Origin: Bacteroidota bacterium | GTDB taxonomy: Bacteria; Bacteroidota; Bacteroidia; Chitinophagales; JADIYW01 | Assembly (NCBI GenBank): GCA_016705125.1 | Contig: JADIYW010000014.1 | Coordinates: 1-29,909 of the forward strand | DNA length: 29,909 nucleotides | Direction of reading: 5' to 3' | Part shown: positions 10,002 to 20,700 of the stretch, in pieces | Numbering within the stretch: the first letter of the stretch is position 1 | Layout of the letters: every line of letters starts with the position of its first letter | The notes under the pieces: model-generated | Database searches by the model: none | Seen by the model: only the letters and a program-made list of their open reading frames with translations | Told to the model about the DNA's origin: nothing | Position numbers and translations under genes: made by a program

Positions 10002-10353
10002 TAGGTGACAAAATTAGTATTTATAATTCAAAATATATACTGTCCTTATTTCCTTTTCAACACAATTATATTTTTGACAGCGAAAATTTGAGAAAACATA
10101 TTCACTCCTTAGATAGTTGTAATTGAATAATTATCAGTATGGCAAGTGCCTCTATTACAAGATAACCAACTCCCCCACAATATGACCAACCTTAGTTCCT
10201 ACCTTTCTTCATAAAATAATAACTACGACAATAAAAAAATAAAATTAAATCAAAAAAGTTTATTTTTGATTTCTCTTAAAAATGGGAAATTTATATTAGT
10301 AGAATATTTAACTGGCGGACTTTCAAATAAAATTTTTGTTTCAAAATATCCAT

Positions 10354-10361
10354 TATATTTG
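10354..10361 (+). promoter_or_regulatory. Bacteroidota -7 promoter element
   Basis: TATATTTG matches the Bacteroidota sigma-ABfr -7 consensus TAnnTTTG. It lies 42 bp before the ATG of the beta-oxidation gene, a normal leader length. A clear -33 TTTG at the usual ~19-bp spacing is not seen. Confidence 0.5.
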
Positions 10362-10403
10362 CCAGATTAAAAATTATTAAAAGACAAAATAAAATAAATA
10401 ATC

Positions 10404-12519
10404 ATGTTCCACTACACTAAAGACAACGACAATATTGTAACCATTACCATGGATATGCAAGGCAGAAGTGCCAATGTAATAAATGCAGAATTTGGCAAAC
10501 TATGGCTCGAAATGATTGAGCGACTAGAAAAGGAAAAGGCAGAAATTGTAGGCGTAATATTGACTTCTGCGAAATCGACTTTCTTTGCCGGTGCCGATAT
10601 TGACAATCTTTACAAGCAAACGAATGCACAGGAAATATTTGATATGTGTGAAGGCTTAAAAAGCAATTGCGCCAGATTAGAAACTTAGGAAGACCAGTAG
10701 TAGCTGCCTTAAATGGTACTGCACTTGTGGTGGATTCGAAATTGCACTCGCTTGCTATTACCGAATTGCTCTTAAACAATCCAAAAGCCATTTTTGGATT
10801 ACCCGAAGTGGGTCTTGGACTTTGCCGGGTGGTGGCGGAATCATCCGATTAACAAGAATGATTGGACTTCAGCCAGCATTACCTTTTTTAACAGAAGGAA
10901 AGAAATTAAAAGTAAAAGATGCTTTAAGCAATGGTTTGATAAATGCGATTGCCGAAACGCCAGAAGAAATGATGGAAAAAGCAAAAGAATGGATAAAAGC
11001 AAACCCAAAAGCCATAAATCCTTGGGACGACAAGGCCTTTAAATTCCCGGGTGGCGACGCCCGCAATCCAAAAGTAGCAACTATGATTCCGATTGTACCT
11101 GCCATGACCAAGAAAAAAACGTTTGGCAATTACCCGGCAGTGGAAGCCATTATAAATACTGCCGTTGAAGGCTCTGTGGTAGATTTTGAAACAGCTACTA
11201 GGATTGAATCTCGATATTTCACCTCGCTTGCAGTGGGTCAGGTATCAAAAAATATGATTTCTGCATTTTGGTATAATTTGAATGCCATTAACGCTGGAGG
11301 ATCGCGGCCTAAAGGATATGATAAATATACGACAAAAAAAGTAGGTGTTTTGGGTGCTGGTATGATGGGAGCCGGTATTGCTTATGTGTCTGCAGTAGCT
11401 GGAATGGAGGTGGTTTTAAAAGATATAAGTATGGAAGCAGCCGAAAAAGGGAAAGCCTATTCAGAAGGTTTACTTAAAAAAAGCGTTTCTAAGGGCAAAA
11501 TGACTAAAGAAAAGGCGGAAGAAATTTTAAATAGAATAAAAGCAACAGATAAACCAGAATTTGAAAACTGTGACTTAATAATTGAAGCAGTTTTTGAAGA
11601 TAGAGCATTAAGCAAAAAGTTACAAGAAGCAGAAAGTGCTATGTTAAGCGATGGGACATTTGCCTCTAATATCTACCCTACCCATTACTGGCTTAGCAAA
11701 AGCATCTGCCTGACCTAAACAATATATTGGCTTGCACATTTCTTTTCCAGTGGATAAAATGCCATTGGTAGAAATTATTTGTGGAGCAGAAACAGATGAT
11801 GCCACTTTAGCAAAAGCTTTTGACTATGTATTGCAAATTAAAAAACACCTATTGTTGTAAACGATAGCCGAGGATTTTATACTTCTCGCGTTTTTTTCTC
11901 TACATACGTTATGGAAGGAATAGCCATGTTAGAAGAAGGTCAACATCCCAAATCAATTGAAAATGGCAGCATGAAAGCAGGCATGCCCGTTGGTCCGCTT
12001 GCATTAACAGATGAAGTGAGCATGAAACTGATGGATCATATCCGTAAACAAACAGAAAAAGATTTAGCGCAGAGGGAAAACAGCACCACACCATCCTGGA
12101 TTTGCCGTATGTGAGCAACTATTGGCCATAAACCGAGCAGGTAAAGCAGCTGGAGCAGGTTTTTATGAATATCCGCAAGGTGGCACAAAATACTTATGGC
12201 CTGAACTAACTTCTATGCTTCCACAAAACACACCCCTTTCCAGACAGAAATGGTGGATAGATTATTGATTGTTCAAGCATTAGACACGGTAAGATGTTTA
12301 AAGAAGGCTTTTTGACGAAGTGTAGCCGATGCCAATATAGGTTCTATTTTTGGATGGGGTTTCGCATTTAATGGTGGAACGTTGCAGTATATTAATGAAT
12401 GGGATTGAAAAAAATTTATAGGAAAAAGCCAAAGCATTGGAAGCTAAAAATGGTGATAGATTTTCTATTCCAAATTTATTGCAACAAAAGCAGATAAAGG
12501 AGAATTGTTTTTTGATTAG
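10404..12519 (+). CDS. Fatty-acid oxidation multifunctional protein (enoyl-CoA hydratase / 3-hydroxyacyl-CoA dehydrogenase), frameshifted
   Basis: Corrected length is about 705 residues, normal for FadB/FadJ. The N-terminal crotonase part has FAGADIDNL and, after correcting two slips near 10730, GGGFEIALACYYRIA, followed by FGLPEVGLGLLPGGGG, which forms the oxyanion hole. The NAD-binding part begins at about 11341 with VGVLGAGMMGAGIAY (GxGxxG). The catalytic His lies in GLHFFSPVDKMPLVEII (about 11730-11780), and the C-terminal helical domain has GMPVGPLALTDEV. The end is read as KADKGELFFD-stop at 12517-12519. About ten indels split it into frames 10404-10688, 10667-10852, 10822-11718, 11911-12114 and others. 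It catalyses the hydration and NAD-dependent dehydrogenation steps of beta-oxidation. No thiolase or acyl-CoA dehydrogenase gene is next to it in this window. Confidence 0.85.
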
Positions 12520-12570
12520 CAATAAATTTTAAATTTCTTATTTTAGCTCAAAATATTTTACATATAAAAA

Positions 12571-13445
12571 ATGATAGCATATAATCCAAAAGAGTGGTTC
12601 ACTTTTATTTTTAGATTACACAAGGCAGATACAATTCAAAAATTGACACCGATGATGATTGCAATTGCCATTTATGGTGGTCTAATTGCATATCTTGAAT
12701 TGGATTTTTTTCAACTTGACAAAGAAAGTGTAGCTAAAAACATTACCGTTGTACATAGTTTGTTGGGTTTTGTGCTATCATTATTGTTGGTTTTCAGACA
12801 ACACAGCCCTATGACAGGTGGTGGGAAGGAAGGGAGATTATGGGGTAGTTTGGTAAATAGTTCCCGCAATTTATCTATCAAATTAGATGCTTTGCTTGAT
12901 ACAGAAGACAAAGAAAATAGGATTTTTTTTGCCGAAACCATCGGTCTTTATGCAAATACATTGAGTGCACATTTATCTTCTGAAGAACAAAGGTTGATTT
13001 TAGATGAAATTGACCACCCTGAACTAAAAGGAATGGATCAAGAAGGCCATTTGCCCAATAAAATAACTGCCTTACTTATAAATAAGGTAAATAATTTAGT
13101 AAAAGACAAAGTAATACTCCTGAACATTTACTATTTATAAACAACGATTTATCTGCTTTACGGATGTTTGGCGCTTGTGAAAGGATAAAAAATACCAATT
13201 CCTTTTCTTATTCCTATTTATAAAGAAATTTATTTTCTTTATATCTTCTCATTTTTTTCCTTTTGGATTTGTATTTTCCTTAAAATATTTGGTCATTCCT
13301 GTTTTGGTTTTATGTTTTATGTTTGGTGAGCCTTGAGTTGATTGCAGAAGAAATTGAAGACCCATTTAATAATGACACCAACGATATTCCAACCAAAAGG
13401 ATTGCAAAAAACATCAAAAAATCAGTAGCTGAATCATTGCTATAA
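12571..13445 (+). CDS. Bestrophin-like ion channel family protein (frameshifted)
   Basis: The first 182 residues are in one frame and the rest continue after slips near 13120 and 13190, giving about 291 residues, normal for bacterial bestrophin homologues (RFP-TM family). Diagnostic motifs are LLGFVLSLLLVFR, the Asn/Ser-Arg segment SLVNSSRN, ACERIKNTPIPFSYS, LPFGF-like FPFGFVFSL, and the C-terminal SLELIAEEIEDPF with NDIPT. Known bacterial members form pentameric pores; one characterised homologue conducts cations. It starts 51 bp after the beta-oxidation gene and converges with the RlmL gene, whose stop is 22 bp away. Confidence 0.85.
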
Positions 13446-13466
13446 AAAACTATTCGTCCGTAAACT

Positions 13467-14623
13467 TTAGTTTTCCAACCTATCTCTACTTTTACCTTCA
13501 AACATATCATATCGATGGTAAGCACAATCCAATTCACCATTCATTAATTGTACTCTACTCGTTGTTTTTAGTCCAATTCGCTTCATGGCATCTCTATTCG
13601 AAGACAAAACAAAGCCCGTACAATTGGTGTATTTATGCTTAAACGTATCGCCTATGGTTCGATAAATTTTAATTTCTTCCACCTCCATTCTTTCTCCATA
13701 GGGTGGATTTAAGATAATCGTAGTATTGTCTGCTGGTTTTTGGGTTTCGAAAAAACTTATCTTTTTAAGTTTAATAAATTCATCTAACCCAGCGGCTTCA
13801 ATATTCTGGGCCGCCATATTTATAGAATGACCATGATTGTCATAACCATAAAGCCATACATTTAGGTCACTTTTTTTCATTTGCCACCAACTCCCTTGAA
13901 ACAGCCTGATACAATTTTAAATCAAAATCTTTCCAGTGGCTGAAACAAAAATTTCTTCGTTTTAAATTGGGCGCTTTATTTAATGCCAAAAAAGCCGCTT
14001 CAATCAATATTGTACCTGCTCCACACATTCCATCTACAAATGGCGTTTCACCATTCCATCCACTCATAATTACCAATCCGGCAGCTAATACCTCACTTAA
14101 AGGTGCCTTATTTTGGAATTTCTTATACCCTCTCTTGTGCAATGATTCACCTGAGCTATCTAAATATATAGTAACCTTATCACCCCCAATCAACACATAA
14201 ATCTCAATTTCAGCATTATTTGACTGTACATTTGGTCGTTCGCCAAGGGTTGCTCTAAATTTATCTACTAAAGCATCTTTTACTTTTAAAGACACAAAAT
14301 TGGAATGCTTAAAATGGGTTGTTTTTATATCGGCATGAATTGAAAAAGTCTTCGAAATATCAAACAAACCTGGCCAATCTATTTCTATTGCCTGATCGTA
14401 CAATTCTTTATCGCTCTCTGCTTTAAAAGTTGCTAAAGGGACCAATACCCGTAAAGCGGTGCGCAAGGCCATATTCATTTTATACAATAAACTTTTATTG
14501 TAATCTACCTGAACTGCTCTTCTTAATATTTGAATATTTGTCAGCCTAATGCTTGAAGTTCTTTGCCAAAATTGGCTCAAAGCCAAAAACGGTTTTTATT
14601 ATTATATGATCTGGTTGTGACAT
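13467..14623 (-). CDS. rlmL: THUMP-domain class I SAM-dependent RNA methyltransferase, RlmL type (frameshifted)
   Basis: The start is placed at ATG 14623 (MSQPDHIIIKTVFGFEPILAKEL), upstream of the longest frame, because this gives the normal N-terminus; slips near 14570 and 14545 hide it. Length is about 385 residues. A THUMP domain occupies roughly residues 50-165 (RATLGERPNVQ, LDSSGESLHKRGY). The methyltransferase has the SAM-binding motif FVDGMCGAGTILIEAA and the catalytic motif IV NPPYGERM. Members methylate 23S rRNA guanine N2 (m2G2445 in E. coli, N-terminal half of RlmKL). A slip near 13875 separates the two visible parts. It is the last gene of a three-gene operon. Confidence 0.85.
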
Positions 14624-14634
14624 CAATTCGTTGA

Positions 14635-15275
14635 TTATACTTTTTGCTATTTTTCTCCATTCATTAAAAATGCCTATAAACGTGGGAAGTACGGTTATAA
14701 ATATAATCGACAACATGATTTTCTCAAAATTCTTGTTCCACAAAAGGCACTTTACCAAGGAAAAAACCTGCAAGTGTGAACGGTGTAACCCACAAAACGG
14801 CACCAATTAAATTATATAATGAAAATTTCTTCCAATCCATGGAACCAACTCCCGCAACAAATGGCACAAAGGTTCGTATAAAAGGTAAAAAACGACCAAT
14901 TACGATTGCTTTGGTTCCATGCTTTTCGTAAAAATCATGCGTTTTTATCAAATACTCTTTTTAATAAACCTTATCTTTTCTTGCTCAAATATTTTTGGAC
15001 CAAAGAAATTTCCTATTTTGTAATTTACGGTATTGCCCAAAATGCAGCTAAATACAAACTAAAATAATCAAATAGGGACTTAAAACACCATCAGAATTTG
15101 CAGCTAGCATTCCTGCAGCAAATAATAGAGAGTCGCCAGGCAAAAATGGTGTAACTACAAACCCCGTTTCAGCAAAAACGATTAAAAATAAAATCCAATA
15201 CAATAAAGTACCGTATTGTGCAAACAGCATATCTAACTTATCTCCGATATGCAATATAAAATCAACAATTTCCAT
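14635..15275 (-). CDS. DedA family membrane protein (frameshifted)
   Basis: Three pieces (15275-15048, ~15050-14950, 14951-14724) plus a hydrophobic tail give about 212 residues. Family motifs seen: FAETGFVVTPFLPGDSLLFAAG, ILGNTVNYKIGNFFG, and the signature GRFLPFIRTFVPFVAGVGSMDW. DedA proteins are multi-pass inner-membrane proteins linked to lipid-carrier (undecaprenyl-phosphate) flipping and proton-motive-force homeostasis. The start lies 2 bp after the stop of the upstream reductase gene. The exact end is uncertain because the corrected frame runs toward the rlmL start; the stop at 14637-14635 is the best fit after one more slip. Confidence 0.8.
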
Positions 15276-15277
15276 AA

Positions 15278-16440
15278 TTAGTTTTTAACTTCGAATTTAA
15301 TTCCTTTGTCATTTAAAATATCAATCAAAAAATCTCCCAATGCAGCTCCTGGCGTAGTAACACCCGATTGAATAGCCAATTTGTCATAATTCGCAAAAAG
15401 TGTCAATGCAGCCTCTGACAACATTTTTGAGGTTTCAGTATATCCTGGGTCACCACCCGAAACTGTTGTAATAACCGTTTTAGTATCAGATTTTCCTATA
15501 AAGGTAAGTTTAAAAAAACTTTTGTCTCTTTTTGCTTTATCTGGTCCTTCACCCGATTTTCTATAATTTAACATTAATTCTTTAGTTATCTTGAATTGAG
15601 CACCCAAAACCACTAAACCCAAACCACCTAATAATCCGAATACTGCTGGTAAATTAGGCAATGCAATAAATTGATTATATGAAAATCCTTGCCCATAAAT
15701 GTCTTTTCTAACCTTGGCCGTTCTGCCAACCATCCATGGGTCTATTACTGGCATTGGTAAGGCATACTTTTTAATTTCGGGAATAAACTTTACTAATTTT
15801 AAAATGTCAAATTTTTCCTTTTTTGAACCACTACCCTGCTGTCCACTTTTTTCCATTCCTTTATTGCCTTCTGCAAATGCATTAATTGCCGATGCCCAAG
15901 TACCACCAGAAAATGTACCATTTGAGGACACATATCCATTTATATCCACTTTTCGGTTTTTCAAATTGTTTGAGTGTAAAAAAGGCGCCCAAATCTGCAG
16001 GAATACTATCAAAACCACAACAATTTATAATTAAAACACCCTTTTCTTTGGCTAATACATCATAATCCTTCAATACATTCGATACAAATACTGGCTCACC
16101 GGTTATATCTAAATAATGCGTTCCTTCCTGAATACAAGCTTCCACCACAGGAATACCATAATGGATAAAAAGGATCCTACAGTTGATACAACAATTTTCC
16201 TTTAGAAGCCATTTTGCTAAGCGACACCTTATCAGAAGTGTCTGCTTCAATTAATCCCACTTTATTACATTCAGGTTAATAGCCTCCAATTTACCTTTTA
16301 TCCCTTCTAATTTATCTAGGTTTCTGCCTGCAATGGCCACTTTACTTTATTAATATCTACATTACTTGCAAATAACTTGCTACTAATCCACCAGTAAATC
16401 CTGTTGCACCAAATATAATTATATCAAATTCTTTTGCCAT
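15278..16440 (-). CDS. Saccharopine dehydrogenase-like / trans-acting enoyl reductase family protein (frameshifted)
   Basis: ATG at 16440 gives MAKEFDIIIFGATGFTGG, a Rossmann GxxGxxG dinucleotide-binding start. Correcting about seven slips between 16400 and 16150 recovers WAIAGRNLDKLEGIK and STVGPF-like sequence, then YLDITGEPVFV, CCGFDSIPADLGAFF and the long 246-residue C-terminal frame 16018-15278. Total is about 387 residues, normal for the family. Members include eukaryotic saccharopine-dehydrogenase-like oxidoreductases and mycobacterial trans enoyl reductases; the substrate cannot be read from the sequence. It is the first gene of the operon with dedA and rlmL. Confidence 0.75.
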
Positions 16441-16477
16441 CTTTATGCACTATTTTTTTCTTATATAAAAACTTTTG

Positions 16478-16485
16478 CAAAGGTA
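16478..16485 (-). promoter_or_regulatory. -7 promoter element for the reductase-dedA-rlmL operon
   Basis: The minus strand reads TACCTTTG, a match to TAnnTTTG, 37 bp before the ATG at 16440. It sits in the 76-bp divergent gap with the 16517 gene. No convincing -33 box is seen at the usual distance. Confidence 0.45.
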
Positions 16486-16516
16486 TTAAAAACAAATTAT
16501 TCATTTTTAATTTTTT

Positions 16517-16867
16517 ATGAAGATTAGCGTACAACCAAAATTAATTAAATGGATCACTTTTGGAGAAAAAATTGCAGCTATTGCTATTTTTCCATTTATA
16601 TTATTGGCTCACCATAAATACCAAGAAAATAAAGTTTTAATTAATCATGAAAAAATACACCTCCGACAACAGCTAGAATTAGGAATTCTATTGTTTTATA
16701 TTTGGTATGGACTAGAATACATCATTAGATTAATTCAATTCAAGAACAAACACATTGCTTATTTGAACATTAGCTTTGAAAGGGAAGCATTTAAAAATGA
16801 CGAGAATTTGGAATATTTATCTAAAAGGAAACTATTTAGTTTTACAAATTACCTTCGAGTTAAGTAG
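16517..16867 (+). CDS. Small conserved Bacteroidota protein with HExxH motif
   Basis: This is an intact 116-residue frame. It carries a hydrophobic segment (residues 18-31, AIAIFPFILLAHHK), the motif NHEKIHLRQQLELG (HExxH at residues 45-49), a second hydrophobic stretch (LLFYIWYGLEYIIRLIQF), and ISFEREAF near residue 88, whose Glu residues could act as a distal metal ligand. The arrangement resembles a minimal zincin, and I recall similar short proteins as widespread but uncharacterised in Bacteroidota. It is transcribed divergently from the reductase operon. Catalytic activity is inference. Confidence 0.7.
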   Translation: MKISVQPKLIKWITFGEKIAAIAIFPFILLAHHKYQENKVLINHEKIHLRQQLELGILLFYIWYGLEYIIRLIQFKNKHIAYLNISFEREAFKNDENLEYLSKRKLFSFTNYLRVK

Positions 16868-16973
16868 TTTTATTTCTTTTTTACCTAAAAAACAAACCCT
16901 TTAAAACCATTATTTCCTATTTTTATTGATACTAGTTTGCTAAACTTTACTACATTTACACATTAATTAAAGC

Positions 16974-17630
16974 ATGGAAGAAATTAAAATATTTGTTGTT
17001 GACGACCATCCTATTTTCATAAATGGTATTGTATCATTGCTTAAAGGAGCTGAGGGATTTAAAATAGTTGGTACTGCTGGTAATGGAATTGAACTACTAG
17101 AAAAAATACCACAAACCAAACCAGATATTATTTTAATGGACATCAATATGCCTTTAATGGACGGTATAGAGGCTACCAAAAAAGTAAAAGAAAAATTCCC
17201 AGACATAAAAGTAATTATGCTTACTATGCATAATGAACTAAGACTTATCAAAGAATTATTGGAAATCGGCGCTCGCGGTTATGTGCTTAAAAACATTTCG
17301 AGAGATGATTTAATCAATGCTCTAGATATCGTTTCTAAAGGAAGACCTTACCTAGATCCAAATGTGCAAGAAAAAATGATTGAAGGTATTTCGAATATTG
17401 ATGAACAGAAAGAAGACCTCGAAGATGCTAAATTAATTGAAAATATTACTTCTAGAGAAATGGAAATTCTTCAGTTAATTGCATTAGGGCTTACTAGTCA
17501 GGACATTTCGAATCGATTATTTATAAGCAAAAATACGGTTGAAACACATAGGAAAAATTTATTAGGTAAATTGAATGTAAAAAATACTGCCGCTTTACTT
17601 AAATATGCCTATAAACACAAATTAGTTTAG
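16974..17630 (+). CDS. NarL/FixJ (LuxR) family response regulator
   Basis: This is an intact 218-residue two-domain regulator. The receiver domain (residues 1-120) has the acidic pair VVDDHP, the phospho-acceptor Asp in IILMDINMP (residue ~56), the switch Thr in MLTMHN and the Lys in YVLKNIS. The C-terminal LuxR helix-turn-helix (residues ~152-215) has LTSREMEILQLIALGLTS, then KNTVETHRKNLLGKLNVKN. No histidine kinase lies next to it, so it is an orphan in this window. Its position 96 bp before the large surface-protein gene, with a terminator between, makes control of that gene possible but unproven. Confidence 0.92.
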   Translation: MEEIKIFVVDDHPIFINGIVSLLKGAEGFKIVGTAGNGIELLEKIPQTKPDIILMDINMPLMDGIEATKKVKEKFPDIKVIMLTMHNELRLIKELLEIGARGYVLKNISRDDLINALDIVSKGRPYLDPNVQEKMIEGISNIDEQKEDLEDAKLIENITSREMEILQLIALGLTSQDISNRLFISKNTVETHRKNLLGKLNVKNTAALLKYAYKHKLV

Positions 17631-17646
17631 TTAATTTTGTTTAAAA

Positions 17647-17679
17647 AAAAAATCTATGTTTTCTTACATTAGATTTTTT
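17647..17679 (+). terminator. Rho-independent-type terminator after the response regulator
   Basis: Arms AAAAAATCTA (17647-17656) and TAGATTTTTT (17670-17679) are perfectly complementary with a 13-nt loop, 17 bp after the stop codon. The 3' arm supplies the T run. Confidence 0.55.
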
Positions 17680-17686
17680 AATTCTA

Positions 17687-17694
17687 TATATTTG
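17687..17694 (+). promoter_or_regulatory. -7 promoter element for the SBBP surface-protein gene
   Basis: TATATTTG (TAnnTTTG) stands 31 bp before the ATG at 17726 and just after the terminator of the previous gene. This supports independent transcription of the surface protein. Confidence 0.5.
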
Positions 17695-17725
17695 ATTTCC
17701 TTAATGACACTTTAAACTTTTTTAG

Positions 17726-20700
17726 ATGAAAAAAATATTTTTTATTTTATGCCTTACATTTTCCCTATTTTTAAAATTGTCGGCTGGAACTACCATAAAT
17801 TCGAATATTGAGTATTTTGAGAACAAGGGACAATGGGACAATAAGGTTCTTTTTAAGGCAGACATTTTCGGTGGATGGGCATTTTTAGAAAAAAATACCA
17901 TCACCTATATGTTTATGGAAACCGACAAAATATTACATAGACATAACCATAACAGCCAGTCGCGACAAGATGGAAATGAAGACTTGGATGTGCATGCAGA
18001 TGAAAATGTTCCAAGCATTATTAAGGGACACGTTTATAAAGTGAATTATTTAAATGCTAATGAAACAGCCACTTGCAATGGTGAAAACAAATTAGCTTAT
18101 TACAATAACTATTTCAAAGGAAAAAATCAAACGAAATGGGCGCAGAATGTAAGTGGCTACAAAGCAATACATTACAATAATCTTTATGATAATATCGACC
18201 TAAAAGTATATAGTGCTTCAAAATTTATGAAGTCTGACTATATTGTAAAGGTTGGAGGAGAACCAAAATCAATTAAATTACAATATGAAGGCGTTGATGG
18301 CATTTCCCTTGAAGAAAATGGACGCTTAAAGGTGCTTACTTCCATCAATACCATTTTTGAAATGAAACCTTATGCTTACCAAATTATAAATGGGAAAGAA
18401 GTTGAAGTGGCTTGTGATTTTGTGTTGGTTGACGATATCGTTTCTTTCAATTTACCAAATGGGTATGACAAATCGGTAGAATTGGTAATAGACCCAACCC
18501 TTGTTTTTTCTACATATTCCGGTAGTCCTTCCGATAATTGGGGTTCAAGTTCTACTCACGATAATTTGGGTAATATGTTTTTGGGCGGTATTTCCCTTGG
18601 ACCAGATTATCCCACAACTACAGGTGCTTTTCAAACGGATTTTGCTGGTGGCGAAGGATTTAATGAAACAGATGTGGTTATTACTAAATTTACTGCAAAT
18701 GGTAATAACAGAATCTATTCTACCTATTTAGGTGGTAGTGCCAACGAAATGCTTTCAAGCCTTTATTGCACACCTCAAAATGACTTGATTGTATTGATGG
18801 CAACAGGCTCATTCGACTATCCAACTTCTAATAACGCCTTCGATAAAACTTTCAATAATGGAAGTGCCACAAATGTTTTGGACGGCTCCATCGACTTTGC
18901 AAGTGGTTCGGATATTGCAATTACCAAATTAAATTCCAATGGTTCTGCATTAGTAGGTTCTACTTTTTTGGGTGGCACTGGCAATGATGGTTTGAATTTA
19001 AATAGCAATTTGGTTTTTAATTATGGTGATGAAACACGTGGTGATATAGCTATAGACAATAATGGAAACATATTTGTTACTTCGACTACAACTTCTACCA
19101 ATTTCCCAGGTACAAGCGGAAAAGCACAGGCATCAAATGGTGGTTCTTCAGATGGCGTTATTGCAAAATTAAATGCTAATTTATCCGCTTTAGAATGGGC
19201 CACTTATTATGGTGGTTCACAAGCCGATGCTTCTTATAGTATGCAAATAGATGGCAACAACAATATATTTATTTGCGGTGGTACTACAAGTTCGAATCTA
19301 CCTTCCACAACAGGTGGTTTTAAACCTACCTTTTCAGGTGGAGTAGCTGATGGTTTTGTAGCCAAACTAAGCAATAATGGAAATACAATTATATCTGCAA
19401 CTTATATTGGTACTACCTTCTTACGATCAAGCACATTTGATGGACTTGGATAAAAGCAATAATATTTATTTATTTGGTCAAAGTTTGGGTGCTTACCCCG
19501 TTTCTGCTGGCGTTTATAGCAATACAGGTGCTAAACAGTTTATTCAAAAATTGAATAATAACTTAACTTCTTCATTATATTCTACAGTATTTGGACGTGT
19601 AAATTCAAGTACAATTAATATTTCTCCAACTGCCCTTTTAGTGGATGTTTGCGAAAATATTTATGCTGTTGGGTGGGGCGGAAATGTGAATTTTAATGGT
19701 ACAACTCAAAATATGCCTGTTACGGCAGATGCATTTGACAAAACTACAGATGGCTCGGACTTCTATCTTATTTGTTTAAATCGAGATGCAGATAGTTTGA
19801 TTTATGCTACTTATTTTGGTGAAAATGGCGGAGTTGGCGACCACGTAGATGGCGGAACGAGCAGATTTGACAAAAATGGAGTTGTTTATCAAGCAGTGTG
19901 CGCTAGTTGCGGTGGATCCAATGGATTTCCAACCACTAATAATGCATATAGTGAAAATAACGAGTCTTCCAATTGCAATATGGCAGGATTTAAATTCAGA
20001 TTCGACCTACTTGCTATGCAAATTATTTCAACTACGGCCACTCCTCCTACAGGTTGTGCACCGCTTACTACTTCTTTTAGTTATACCTCTACCCGCCCAG
20101 GCACTTCCTTTACATGGGATTTTGGTGACGGCAGTCCGGTTTCAAATGCTCAATTCCCTTCACATACTTATACCAACCCGGGAACGTATACAGTGAAATT
20201 TATTTTGAGAAATCCACAAGACTGTAACCCAATTGACTCTTCATTTGTAACCGTTACCGTAGGCACAAAAACCACTTTTGCCATTCAACGTAATATCTGT
20301 ATGGGACAAAAAGTAACTATTGGAAATCAAACATTTAGCACTTCTGGTGTTTATCCTGTAGTACTAGTTGGCTCAAATGGTTGCGATAGTACAGTTACCC
20401 TTACCTTGGTTGTTGCCGACAGCATTATCACAAATAAAGATGCTTCTTTTTGCGAAGGAAAATCGTATACAATTGGCAATCAAAACTTTACTCAACCAGG
20501 TAATTATATAATCAAATTTACTACAAATGTTGGTTGCGATAGTTTTGTAAAATTAAACCTTACACAAATACCAATCACAAGGCGAAATCTTTCACTTGAA
20601 ATTTGTGAAGGCGATAGCGTAAAAATTGGCAATCAAGTTTTTAGTCAATCGACTAACACTCAATTAACCCTTGTTTCAAGTCTAGGCTGCGACAGTATTA

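Noticed and set aside
10404..12519. Several separate small genes in the beta-oxidation region
   Set aside because: Joined across indels they give one normal-length FadB/FadJ-type protein with all expected motifs in order.
13967..14200. Plus-strand frame opposite rlmL
   Set aside because: It is antisense to the conserved methyltransferase motif region (GMCGAGTILIE) and has no features of its own.
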